Shown piece by piece: positions 54,584-62,585 of a stretch of DNA of 64,000 nt; within the stretch, counting starts at the first letter, position 1, and each line of letters opens with the position of its first letter. The DNA comes from an uncultured Alphaproteobacteria bacterium (GTDB taxonomy: Bacteria; Pseudomonadota; Alphaproteobacteria; HIMB59; GCA-002718135): NCBI GenBank assembly GCA_902615745.1, contig CACMQB010000003.1:124001-188000 (forward strand). The letters run 5' to 3'. The position numbers and the translations under genes are program-made. The notes under the pieces were generated by a model. It made no database searches, was not told the origin of the DNA, and worked only from the letters and a program-made list of their open reading frames with translations.

Positions 54584-55323
54584 TGCAAATTATACCAGCC
54601 ATTGATTTAAAAGATAATAAATGTGTTAGACTTTCTAAAGGTAAAGATAACACCAGTGTTGTTTACAATGAAGACCCAGAAAAACAAGCTATCTACTTTG
54701 AACAAATTGGTTGTAAAAAACTTCACTTGGTTGATCTAGATGCTGCTTTTGGTAGATCAAATGTTAATTTTGAAACAATAAAGAAAATTAGAAAATCAAT
54801 CTCAATACCAATACAATTAGGGGGCGGGGTTCGAAGTTTAGATTTAGCTAAAAAATATTTTGAAGTTGGAATAAATAATTTGATTATTGGGTCAATGTCT
54901 GTTGAAAAACCAAATGAAGTTGTAATTTTATCAAATATTTATGCGGATAAAGTATATATATCATTAGACATTCTTGAAGATAACATAATGATAAAAGGGT
55001 GGGATAAAAATTCAGGGAAAAAAATACAAGATGTTCTTGATATTTATAATAACTCAAAAATTAAAGGATATGTAATTACAGATATTCAAAATGATGGAAT
55101 GCTAAAAGGTCTAAATTTAGATTTTGTTAGTAATTTTATAAAAAAAATAAACTTAATTAAAAAATTTAATAAAAAAATTATAATTGCAGGTGGTTTAACA
55201 GATTACTCTGATCTAATAAATTTAAAAAAGCTAAACATAAAAAATATTGAAGGAATAATTTCAGGTAAATCTTTCTATGAAGGAAAGATTGATCTAGTAG
55301 AAGCGCAAAAAATTCTAAACTAA
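54583..55323 (+). CDS. hisA: ProFAR isomerase HisA
   Basis: This 246-residue TIM barrel isomerises ProFAR in histidine synthesis. It has [15 protein letters not shown] with the catalytic aspartate, [20 protein letters not shown], and [14 protein letters not shown] with the second catalytic aspartate, plus [11 protein letters not shown]. It starts with GTG 54583, which overlaps the TAG of the GNAT gene. It is followed by hisF after 1 nt. Confidence 0.96.
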   Translation: MQIIPAIDLKDNKCVRLSKGKDNTSVVYNEDPEKQAIYFEQIGCKKLHLVDLDAAFGRSNVNFETIKKIRKSISIPIQLGGGVRSLDLAKKYFEVGINNLIIGSMSVEKPNEVVILSNIYADKVYISLDILEDNIMIKGWDKNSGKKIQDVLDIYNNSKIKGYVITDIQNDGMLKGLNLDFVSNFIKKINLIKKFNKKIIIAGGLTDYSDLINLKKLNIKNIEGIISGKSFYEGKIDLVEAQKILN

Positions 55324-55324
55324 A

Positions 55325-56080
55325 ATGGTAAAAATAAGAATTATCCCATGCTTGGACGTTAAAGATGGAAGGGTTGTAAAAGGTATCAATTTTTTAAATT
55401 TAATTGATGCAGGAGATCCTGTTGAACAAGCAAAACACTATTCTGAAAATGGAGCTGATGAAATATGTTTTTTAGATATTAGCGCATCATTAGAAAATAG
55501 AGATACTATGATCAATGTAGTTAAAAAAACTGCAAACGAGGTTTTTATCCCCCTTACAGTTGGCGGTGGAATTTCATCAATAGAAAATATACATGCCTTA
55601 CTTAAAGCAGGCGCCGACAAAGTTTCTATAAATTCTGCAGCAATTAAAAATCCCAATATCATTAAAGAGGCTTCTGAATATTTTGGAAACCAATGCATTG
55701 TTGTGGCTGTTGATGCAAAAAAACACAATGATGATTGGTTCGTTTATTCTCATGGTGGGACTAACAAGACTGACTTACTTGCTTTAAGCTGGATAGAAAA
55801 AGCTCAAGAACTAGGAGCTGGGGAAATTCTTTTAACATCAATGGACAAGGATGGCACAAAATCTGGTTTTGATAATGAACTACTGGGTAAAGTATCAGAA
55901 TTTATAAAGATACCAGTTATAGCTAGCGGTGGAGTTGGGTCTCTAGATCATTTTTATGACGGTGTAGTCAAGGGTAAGGCCGATGCTTTATTAGCAGCCT
56001 CAGTCTTTCATTTTAATGAAATTAGCATTAAAGAAGTAAAAGAATACTTAAAAGACAAAAATATAAGCATTAGAGATTAG
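55325..56080 (+). CDS. hisF: Imidazole glycerol phosphate synthase, cyclase subunit HisF
   Basis: This 251-residue TIM barrel joins PRFAR with ammonia from HisH to give IGP and AICAR. It has [18 protein letters not shown] (key Asp in CLDVKDG), [34 protein letters not shown] with the second catalytic aspartate, and [15 protein letters not shown] produced here feeds the purH reaction encoded at 9.3-10.8 kb. It is tightly packed with hisA and hisE. Confidence 0.97.
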   Translation: MVKIRIIPCLDVKDGRVVKGINFLNLIDAGDPVEQAKHYSENGADEICFLDISASLENRDTMINVVKKTANEVFIPLTVGGGISSIENIHALLKAGADKVSINSAAIKNPNIIKEASEYFGNQCIVVAVDAKKHNDDWFVYSHGGTNKTDLLALSWIEKAQELGAGEILLTSMDKDGTKSGFDNELLGKVSEFIKIPVIASGGVGSLDHFYDGVVKGKADALLAASVFHFNEISIKEVKEYLKDKNISIRD

Positions 56081-56085
56081 ATTTT

Positions 56086-56358
56086 ATGAAAATTGAAGAC
56101 TTAAATAAAATTATAAATAATAGAGTACAAACAAGAAAAAAAAACTCTTATACCAACAAGCTATTAGAGTTAGGGCCAAAAAAAATAGCGCAAAAATTTG
56201 GAGAAGAATCATCTGAATTGATAATAGATTTTTTAAAAGGATCAAAAAAAAGAACAATAGAAGAAGCTGTTGATGTAATTTATCATCTCCTTATTTTGTT
56301 AAAATCAAAAAAAATTACTATTAATGAAATTCACAAAGAACTTGATAAAAGAAAGTAA
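56086..56358 (+). CDS. hisE: Phosphoribosyl-ATP pyrophosphatase
   Basis: This 90-residue all-helical enzyme removes pyrophosphate from PR-ATP. It has SYTNKLLELGPKKIAQKFGEESSEL (key residues GxxKIAQKFGEE) and EEAVDVIYHLLILL, the MazG-like metal-binding helices. It is a stand-alone HisE, not fused to HisI. It is 5 nt downstream of hisF and followed 6 nt later by the HIT gene. Confidence 0.95.
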   Translation: MKIEDLNKIINNRVQTRKKNSYTNKLLELGPKKIAQKFGEESSELIIDFLKGSKKRTIEEAVDVIYHLLILLKSKKITINEIHKELDKRK

Positions 56359-56364
56359 AATAAA

Positions 56365-56715
56365 ATGTATGATAAAAATAATATTTTCGCAAAAATACTA
56401 AGAAAAGAAATACCCTGTGATAAAGTGTATGAAGATGAGGTTAGCTTATTTTTTAACGATGTTAATCCTCAAGCAAAAATACATGTTTTGGGGATACCTA
56501 AATTTCCTTGTTCAACTTTTTCTGAATTTACAAAAAATGCTAACAATGAGATTATTACCTCTTTTTTTAAAAATGTTCAGCTTGTAATTAATAAACTTAA
56601 TGTTGAAAAAAGTGGTTATAGATTAATTACCAACTCAGGAGAAGATGGGGGGCAAGAGGTGGCACACTTCCATATTCATATATTAGCAGGTGAAAAAATT
56701 GGTATTATAAAATAA
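56365..56715 (+). CDS. HIT-family nucleotide hydrolase
   Basis: This 116-residue histidine-triad protein has FAKILRKEIPCDKVYED, FNDVNPQAKIHVLGIPK, and the triad segment EVAHFHIHILAG, in which the HxHxH motif is present. These Hint-type proteins hydrolyse AMP-linked adenosine phosphoramidates. It closes the histidine cluster, a common neighbourhood in alphaproteobacteria. It converges with the BON-domain gene. Confidence 0.93.
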   Translation: MYDKNNIFAKILRKEIPCDKVYEDEVSLFFNDVNPQAKIHVLGIPKFPCSTFSEFTKNANNEIITSFFKNVQLVINKLNVEKSGYRLITNSGEDGGQEVAHFHIHILAGEKIGIIK

Positions 56716-56718
56716 CTT

Positions 56719-57324
56719 TTATTTATCTTTAATAATTACATAGTTAACAATCTCATTAACACCCTTTATACTTTTAAGCGCTTCTATCATTTCTTCTAAA
56801 AGATCAGGTCTTGTTGTTATCCCAGCAATATAAATTTTTGCCTTTATAGTCTCAAAATTAAATGTAATCGCTTTAATTCCTATAGTTTTTGCCGCTATGG
56901 CTCTTGCTTGTGTATTAATCCACAAATCACTAGCATAATCTTTTAATGTCGACCTATTTCCAATTTCTATTTCGTTTATAATTTCTTTTACGCCTTCAAC
57001 TTCCCAAACCAACCTAACTGCTTCAATTCGTATTTCTTGAGTATCCACTAAACCAGTTAGTAATACTCTCCCTTCTAAAGTACTTGTATTTATATTTACA
57101 AAAAGATTATTATCGGCATTTAGAAACTTAGCTGCAATGTTTACTTTAATTGTAGCATCATCAATTACTGTTCCAAGAGATCTTTCTCCTTCTGCAACAA
57201 CCATAGCACTACCACCACCTGTTGCAAGAACACCCGCAGGTGAACATCCATAGTTAATTGATGTAAAAATTAAAATTATAGGAATAAGTAAAATTTTAGT
57301 TATTTTTTTAATTTTAACAACCAT
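56719..57324 (-). CDS. BON-domain lipoprotein
   Basis: This 201-residue protein has a lipoprotein signal peptide (hydrophobic core then NYGC) and two BON domains: about residues 52-120, with DDATIKVNIAAKFL and GRVLLTGLVD, and about 128-198, with KIYIAGITTRPDLLEEMIEA. This is the layout of the outer-membrane lipoprotein DolP (YraP), which supports envelope integrity. It overlaps the end of rsmI by 25 nt, a pairing seen in other proteobacteria. Which membrane face it occupies cannot be read here. Confidence 0.9.
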   Translation of the reverse strand: MVVKIKKITKILLIPIILIFTSINYGCSPAGVLATGGGSAMVVAEGERSLGTVIDDATIKVNIAAKFLNADNNLFVNINTSTLEGRVLLTGLVDTQEIRIEAVRLVWEVEGVKEIINEIEIGNRSTLKDYASDLWINTQARAIAAKTIGIKAITFNFETIKAKIYIAGITTRPDLLEEMIEALKSIKGVNEIVNYVIIKDK

Positions 57325-58145
57325 TTGTAAATTTTGTTTTTATTAATTTTTGTAAATTTATGTACTATTTCGACGATGTCGGTCAAAGAAAATTTTGTAG
57401 CCATCTTCTTTAATTCTTTACTATACAAATCAATGTTGTCAAAATCTTGATTTTTTGATGTTTGTCTATCAATGACAGCAACAAACTCTCCTTTAATATT
57501 TTCTTTATCCTCTAGGATTCTATTTTTCACACTGCCTGGATTTCCTCTAAAGACAAACTCATTTACTTTTGTAAGTTCCTTACATATTGAAATTGATCTA
57601 TCGCCTATAATATTTTCTAGGCAATCTAGAAAAACAATTAATTTATGGTTTGAAACAAAAAATACACAAGTCCTTTTTTCTTGAGAAATATTCTTAACAA
57701 GATCCTCAATCTTTTTTTTAGATTTTGGAATAAACCCAAAAAAAGCAAATTCTGATATTGGTAATCCGGATAACTGTAAACTCGATACAATTGACGAGGG
57801 GCCAGGCACAGATGTAACTCTAATATTATTTGCAATACAATATTGTACTAAATTATATCCTGGATCTGAAATAAGTGGTGAGCCTGCATCAGAAATTAGA
57901 ACACAATTTTTACTTTTTAATACAAGCGTAATCTGATCTATAATTTTATGCTCATTATAATCGTGTAAAGCTATTAATTTCTTTTTAATGCCTAATTTAT
58001 TTAGTAGTTTAAGTGAATGTTTAGGATTTTCACAAATAATGATATCACATTCTTCAATTACTTTTACAGCTCTGTAGGTTATGTCTTCTAAATTGCCAAT
58101 AGGTGTTGCTACAAGTGAGAGACCATTAATATCATTATCCATCAT
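57300..58145 (-). CDS. rsmI: 16S rRNA 2'-O-methyltransferase RsmI
   Basis: This 281-residue tetrapyrrole-methylase-fold enzyme methylates C1402 of 16S rRNA. It has LVATPIGNLEDITYRA at the N-terminus, ENPKHSLKLL, LHDYNEH, LISDAGSPLISDPGY and VTSVPGPSSIVSSLQLSGLP, the full RsmI series. Its 5' end overlaps, head to head, the first 65 bases of the PBP-activator gene, so each promoter lies in the other gene. It is followed by the BON lipoprotein gene. Confidence 0.96.
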   Translation of the reverse strand: MMDNDINGLSLVATPIGNLEDITYRAVKVIEECDIIICENPKHSLKLLNKLGIKKKLIALHDYNEHKIIDQITLVLKSKNCVLISDAGSPLISDPGYNLVQYCIANNIRVTSVPGPSSIVSSLQLSGLPISEFAFFGFIPKSKKKIEDLVKNISQEKRTCVFFVSNHKLIVFLDCLENIIGDRSISICKELTKVNEFVFRGNPGSVKNRILEDKENIKGEFVAVIDRQTSKNQDFDNIDLYSKELKKMATKFSLTDIVEIVHKFTKINKNKIYKWLLKLKK

Positions 58146-59409
58146 CTATATACTTATATTTATAATTTCATGTACTCCAGTAAATTTATCTAAACAAGAT
58201 ACAAAAAATACTCAAGAAACAACTATTTCTGAAAAACCAATTGAAGATAAAACCGAAAAAAAGGTAATTGAAGAAAAAGAAAGCAAACAAGATAAGCAAA
58301 AAAAGATATTAGACGATATTGTCTTAGATAAAACAATTATTGCTTTATTTGCAAAAGATGACGAGGAAAAAACTACAAAACAATTCTTGAATACCTATGA
58401 GTTGGGAATTTATAATCTTGGTATAAGTGATGTTGTTATACAAATCGAATTTTTTGAAAATGAAAATGAGCTAAAAAAAATTATAGAAAAAAATTTATTA
58501 CCTGGAAGAATTTTTCTAGGTCCAATACAATCTAAGTATGCAAAGTTTTTAGAAAATTATTGTTCTGATGAAGTAATATTTTTTTCATACTCCTCTAAAT
58601 CTTCTTTAGCAAAAGATTGTGTTTATTTAATAAATTTTTTTCCACAAAATGAACTTTCGCAACTTATGTTATATTTAGACGATGATGCAAGAGTAGCCCT
58701 TCTTTATCCTGAGAATGAATATGGATATTTAATAAATAGTTTTATAGATGATATAATTTTTCAAAGCCCAGCAATTTTAGTCAACAGATCTTCTTATAAG
58801 AAAGACCTATCAAATGTAAGAGAATCAATAAAAGAACTAGGAAAATATGAATTGAGAAAATATGAGTTGAATAGACAAAAACAAATTTTATCCTCTAAAC
58901 AAGATGAAAAATCAAAAAAAAGATTAAAAAAATTAGAAAGATTTAAAACGACAAGTGACTATGATTTTACACATATATTAATTGCTGATTATGGATTGAA
59001 CTTGTTACAGGTTGCTCCTCTTCTCCCTTTTTACGATATAGACCCTAATATTGTAAAGTTTATGGGCACCGGAGTAATGGATGATAAAACTTTCTTTTAT
59101 GAACCATCATTACAAGGCGCAATCTTTCCAGGGATTCCTGAAACAAGAAGAATAAACTTAATTAATAATTATAAGGAAATATATGATGAAGATTTTTTAA
59201 GAATTTCAACACTTCCATACGATTTAATAGGGTTAATAAATTTTATTTATTCAAAAGAAAATAAAATTAGTGATGTAATACAACTACTAAATAATCCAAA
59301 TAAAAAATTTAACGGTGTTGATGGAAATTTTTATTTTAAAAATAATATGATCGAAAGAGATCTTAATATATTAAAAATAAATAACGGAAATTCTTTTGTA
59401 ATTAATTAG
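58081..59409 (+). CDS. Penicillin-binding-protein activator-like lipoprotein
   Basis: This is a 442-residue lipoprotein: a signal peptide of about 31 residues ends in the lipobox IISC (cysteine near residue 31), followed by a Lys/Glu-rich linker (about 35-85) and a periplasmic-binding-protein-like domain with ALLYPENEYGYLINSF and GTGVMDDKTFFYEPSLQGAIFPGI (key parts described). This matches the alphaproteobacterial 'penicillin-binding protein activator' group related to LpoA. ATG 58081 is the only ATG that preserves a basic N-terminus before the hydrophobic core, and it makes the signal peptide antisense to the rsmI start. Confidence 0.8.
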   Translation: MSSKLPIGVATSERPLISLSIIYILIFIISCTPVNLSKQDTKNTQETTISEKPIEDKTEKKVIEEKESKQDKQKKILDDIVLDKTIIALFAKDDEEKTTKQFLNTYELGIYNLGISDVVIQIEFFENENELKKIIEKNLLPGRIFLGPIQSKYAKFLENYCSDEVIFFSYSSKSSLAKDCVYLINFFPQNELSQLMLYLDDDARVALLYPENEYGYLINSFIDDIIFQSPAILVNRSSYKKDLSNVRESIKELGKYELRKYELNRQKQILSSKQDEKSKKRLKKLERFKTTSDYDFTHILIADYGLNLLQVAPLLPFYDIDPNIVKFMGTGVMDDKTFFYEPSLQGAIFPGIPETRRINLINNYKEIYDEDFLRISTLPYDLIGLINFIYSKENKISDVIQLLNNPNKKFNGVDGNFYFKNNMIERDLNILKINNGNSFVIN

Positions 59410-59983
59410 TTAAAAAGTTAATCAATTTTGTTACCGCTATGGACCTGTGGCTAATTTTATTTTTTTCTCTAATACTTAATTCAGCTAATGTTTTATTATA
59501 ATTTCTAGGAATAAAAATTGGATCATAACCAAAACCAAATCTACCCGTAGCTTTTTCAGAAATTTTTCCATCAATTTTACCATTAAATATTAGGTTTTGA
59601 TTATCTTTAACTGTTAGGCTTATTGAAGTTTTAAAGTAAGCATTTTGTTTATTATTTTTTTTAGTACTTTTAATAATACTTTCAAAACAATCCTTATTAC
59701 TTTTGAAGTTATTTAAAAATCTTTTTGAAAGAATACCCGGTTTCCAATTTAAGCTTTCAATGCATATTCCTGAGTCATCGGCAAAACAAGGAATGCTAGT
59801 TTTATTAAATCCATAGTCTGATTTTATTTTTGCATTTTCCTCGAAAGTTTGACCGTTTTCCAATGGTTCTTCACTTATTCCTAGATCATTTAATGAAAGA
59901 AGTTCTAGATTAAAATTGTTAAATATTTTTTTAATTTCAATTATTTTATTTTTATTATTCGAAAAAAATAATAATTGCCTCAA
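59402..59983 (-). CDS. rdgB: XTP/dITP diphosphatase (RdgB/HAM1)
   Basis: This 193-residue house-cleaning pyrophosphatase has LLFFSNNKNKIIEIKKIF, ENGQTFEENAKIKSDYG, CFADDSGICIESL and GRFGFGYDPIFIPRNYNKTLAEL, followed by KNKISHRSIA. All core motifs are present. The start is TTG 59983, 1 nt after the rph stop. It converges with the PBP-activator gene with an 8-nt overlap. Confidence 0.95.
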   Translation of the reverse strand: MRQLLFFSNNKNKIIEIKKIFNNFNLELLSLNDLGISEEPLENGQTFEENAKIKSDYGFNKTSIPCFADDSGICIESLNWKPGILSKRFLNNFKSNKDCFESIIKSTKKNNKQNAYFKTSISLTVKDNQNLIFNGKIDGKISEKATGRFGFGYDPIFIPRNYNKTLAELSIREKNKISHRSIAVTKLINFLTN

Positions 59984-59984
59984 T

Positions 59985-60695
59985 TTATTTCAAAGCCTCT
60001 TTTTGTTTAGAAATTATCTCTTTAACTCCAATTTTTGCAAGCGAAAACATTTCTGTAAACTGAGTATCATTGAAAAAAAATTCTTCACCAGTTACTTGAA
60101 TTTCAGATATTTCATCTGAATCACAAATTACAAAATTTGCATCTACTTGAGCTTCAGAGTCTTCGTTGTAATCTAAATCCAATAATGATTTATTTTTAAC
60201 TATTCCAGTTGATACTGCTCCTATAAAGTTTTTGATGATTGGTTTTTGAAGATTATAATTATTTTTCAACTTTTCTATTGCCAGATATAAAGAAATAAAT
60301 CCACCACTTATAGAAGCAGTTCGTGTTCCACCATCTGCTTGAATAACATCACAGTCTATTTTTATTTGACGCTCTCCAAGGTTTGAAAGATCCACAATAG
60401 ATCTTAAGCTACGCCCAATTAATCTTTGAATTTCTTGCGTTCTACCTGATTGCTTTCCTTTTGCAGCCTCTCTGTCCATTCTAGTATTTGTTGACCTTGG
60501 TAGCATGCCATATTCTGCTGTAACCCAACCTTTGCCAGTATTCTTTAACCAGTGAGGAACTTTTTCATCAATTGTTGCAAGACAAAGGACATGCGTATTT
60601 CCAAATTTTACTAAGCATGAACCATCGGCATGAATATTAACGTTTTTCTCAAATGAAATTTTACGCATTTGATTGAAGGATCTATCTTTTCTCAT
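59985..60695 (-). CDS. rph: RNase PH
   Basis: This 236-residue phosphorolytic 3'-exonuclease trims tRNA precursors. It has GSCLVKFGNTHVLC, GWVTAEYGMLPRSTNTR, GRTQEIQRLIGRSLR, IDCDVIQADGGTRTASISGG and LLDLDYNEDSEAQVDANFV (key parts). Its promoter lies in the 47-nt gap shared with hrcA. The rph-rdgB pair divergent from hrcA-grpE is the normal alphaproteobacterial layout; hemW, often next, is missing. Confidence 0.97.
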   Translation of the reverse strand: MRKDRSFNQMRKISFEKNVNIHADGSCLVKFGNTHVLCLATIDEKVPHWLKNTGKGWVTAEYGMLPRSTNTRMDREAAKGKQSGRTQEIQRLIGRSLRSIVDLSNLGERQIKIDCDVIQADGGTRTASISGGFISLYLAIEKLKNNYNLQKPIIKNFIGAVSTGIVKNKSLLDLDYNEDSEAQVDANFVICDSDEISEIQVTGEEFFFNDTQFTEMFSLAKIGVKEIISKQKEALK

Positions 60696-60742
60696 ATAAA
60701 TTTAATAATAGTAGATAAATATTATTTTTAAATAAAATTCTT

Positions 60743-61789
60743 ATGTCTGATAATGTATATGCACAAATTAATGATAGATCGAAATTAATTTTTAAAAAAT
60801 TAGTTGAGTCATATCTCAAAACTGGGTCTCCAGCTGGATCAGAAACAATTATGAAGATGGGAGGCTTAAATCTTTCTTCAGCATCAATTAGATCTATTCT
60901 ATCAAATTTACAAAAAGAAGGACTTCTTTATGCGCCTCACAGATCAGCCGGGCGAATGCCTACCGAAAAAGGAATGCGGTTTTTTGTTGATGGACTTTTA
61001 GAGTTTGGAAGAATATCTAAAGTAGATAAAGAAAATATTAAACAGCAGTGCTTAACTAAGGGCAAATCTTATGAAGAGGTTCTCGATGTTGCGTCTAAGG
61101 CTATTTCAGGATTATCAAGTTATGCAGGAATAGTTATCGCCCCAAAATTTCAAAAAAACTTAAAGCACGTTGAATTTATAAGATTAAATAGTAGTCAATT
61201 AATGCTAATTCTTGCTTATGAGAATGGAGAAGTAGAAAATCGCATCATTGAAGATAATGGGAAATATAATAGTTCATTATTAATACAGGCCTCAAACTAC
61301 CTTACATCAAAGTTTACTAATAAAAATATTTCGCAAATTAAAAGATTAATACAAACAGAAATAAAAAATTCACAAAATGAACTAGAATTAATTTCATCAA
61401 AGTTAATTCAACAGGGTATTATAGAAACTCAACCTAATAGTAAAAATCCTTATATTTTTTTACATGGACAATCAAATTTACTCAAAGATGAAATAGTTTC
61501 AAAAGATTTAGATCAAATACGAAATCTTTTTGATGAAATTGAGAAAAAATCTAGTTTTGTAGATATATTAGAAACGGCAGGAAAAGCAAAAGGTGTTCAG
61601 ATTTTTATTGGATCTAAAAATTTTTTGTTTAAACACTCTGGTCTTTCTATGGTAATGGCCCCATATAAAAATAATGATCAAGAAATTATAGGAGCTATAG
61701 GTGTGGTTGGTCCAACAAGATTAAACTACTCCAAAATAGTTCCTCTTGTTGATTATACATCCAAAATTATTGGAAAGGTGATTGATTAA
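60743..61789 (+). CDS. hrcA: Heat-inducible transcription repressor HrcA
   Basis: This 348-residue protein has an N-terminal winged helix (LSSASIRSILSNLQKEGLLYAPHRSAGRMPTEKG, key part GLLYAPHRSAGRMPT) and a GAF-like and dimerisation region ending VGPTRLNYSKIVPLVDY. HrcA normally represses groE/dnaK genes by binding CIRCE (TTAGCACTC-N9-GAGTGCTAA). No CIRCE element is visible before hrcA, grpE or dnaK here; its targets, probably groESL, must be outside the window. It overlaps grpE by 1 nt. Confidence 0.95.
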   Translation: MSDNVYAQINDRSKLIFKKLVESYLKTGSPAGSETIMKMGGLNLSSASIRSILSNLQKEGLLYAPHRSAGRMPTEKGMRFFVDGLLEFGRISKVDKENIKQQCLTKGKSYEEVLDVASKAISGLSSYAGIVIAPKFQKNLKHVEFIRLNSSQLMLILAYENGEVENRIIEDNGKYNSSLLIQASNYLTSKFTNKNISQIKRLIQTEIKNSQNELELISSKLIQQGIIETQPNSKNPYIFLHGQSNLLKDEIVSKDLDQIRNLFDEIEKKSSFVDILETAGKAKGVQIFIGSKNFLFKHSGLSMVMAPYKNNDQEIIGAIGVVGPTRLNYSKIVPLVDYTSKIIGKVID

Positions 61790-62460
61790 TGGTTGAAAAA
61801 AAAGAAGAAGATAACCAACAAGAAGAAATTAAAGAGCCTGATTCTGAGAATATTGAAAACGAAGAAGATAATAATGATAGTCAAGAAAACACAGATTCAG
61901 AAGAGATAACAGAAGATGAAAATACAGAAGAAGATAGTTTAGAAAAGGAAATAGAAACACTAAAAGAAGAAAAAATTCGATTACTCGCTGAAATGGAAAA
62001 TCTTAGAAAAAGATTTGAACGAGAAAAGGTTGAAACGATAAAGTTTGGTAGCATAAATTTAGCAAGAGATATTCTATCGCCAGGAGATAATCTAGAAAGA
62101 GCGCTAGACGCTTTACCAGAAGATGAAAATCATCCAGAAAGTATAAAAAATCTTATCGATGGATTAAAAATGGTGCTTAAAGAATACAAAAGTACTCTTG
62201 AAAAACACGGAGTCAAAAAAATTGAAACTTTAAATCAAAAATTTGATCATAATTTTCATCAAGCAATGATGGAAGTTGAAAATAATGATGTTGCAGAAGG
62301 AACAGTAGTACAAGAAGTCCAATCTGGCTATACAATGCATGACCGATTACTCAGAGCAGCAATGGTTGGAGTTTCCAAAAAACCAGTCGCTAAAACAGAA
62401 GAAGCTACAGAAGAAAAAGAAGAAGACAATCCTGAAAATGAGAGTAAAGAAAAGTCATAA
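61789..62460 (+). CDS. grpE: Nucleotide exchange factor GrpE
   Basis: This 223-residue protein has a very acidic, low-complexity N-terminus (about residues 1-60, Glu/Asp/Asn), a long coiled coil with LLAEMENLRKRFEREK (about 65-80) and the beta-wing domain with FDHNFHQAMMEVE, VVQEVQSGYTMHDRLLRAAMV (key motif GYTMHDRLLR). GrpE drives ADP release from DnaK. The acidic tails at both ends are longer than in E. coli. It is coupled to hrcA and followed by dnaK after 125 nt. Confidence 0.96.
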   Translation: MVEKKEEDNQQEEIKEPDSENIENEEDNNDSQENTDSEEITEDENTEEDSLEKEIETLKEEKIRLLAEMENLRKRFEREKVETIKFGSINLARDILSPGDNLERALDALPEDENHPESIKNLIDGLKMVLKEYKSTLEKHGVKKIETLNQKFDHNFHQAMMEVENNDVAEGTVVQEVQSGYTMHDRLLRAAMVGVSKKPVAKTEEATEEKEEDNPENESKEKS

Positions 62461-62505
62461 AAAGTCCTAAATTACTTGTTTTTTTTAATATAAATAGGGA
62501 ACATC

Positions 62506-62533
62506 CTTGTATTTTAAAACTTTTTTCCCATAT
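62506..62533 (+). promoter_or_regulatory. RpoH (sigma-32)-type heat-shock promoter of dnaK
   Basis: CTTGTAT (62506-62512) and CCCATAT (62527-62533) are separated by 14 bases. This fits the RpoH consensus (CTTGAAA, N11-16, CCCATNT) closely, and the CCC is conspicuous in AT-rich DNA. It lies 53 bases before the dnaK ATG and after the grpE stop, so dnaK has its own heat-shock promoter independent of hrcA-grpE. Confidence 0.75.
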
Positions 62534-62585
62534 CTAATGTAGCCAATGTTGATTGGTAAATAATTAAGTAAAGAGGATAAAAAAT

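Noticed and set aside
60696..62585. CIRCE operator near hrcA-grpE-dnaK
   Set aside because: I scanned the gaps and found no TTAGCACTC or GAGTGCTAA half-sites, even imperfect ones.
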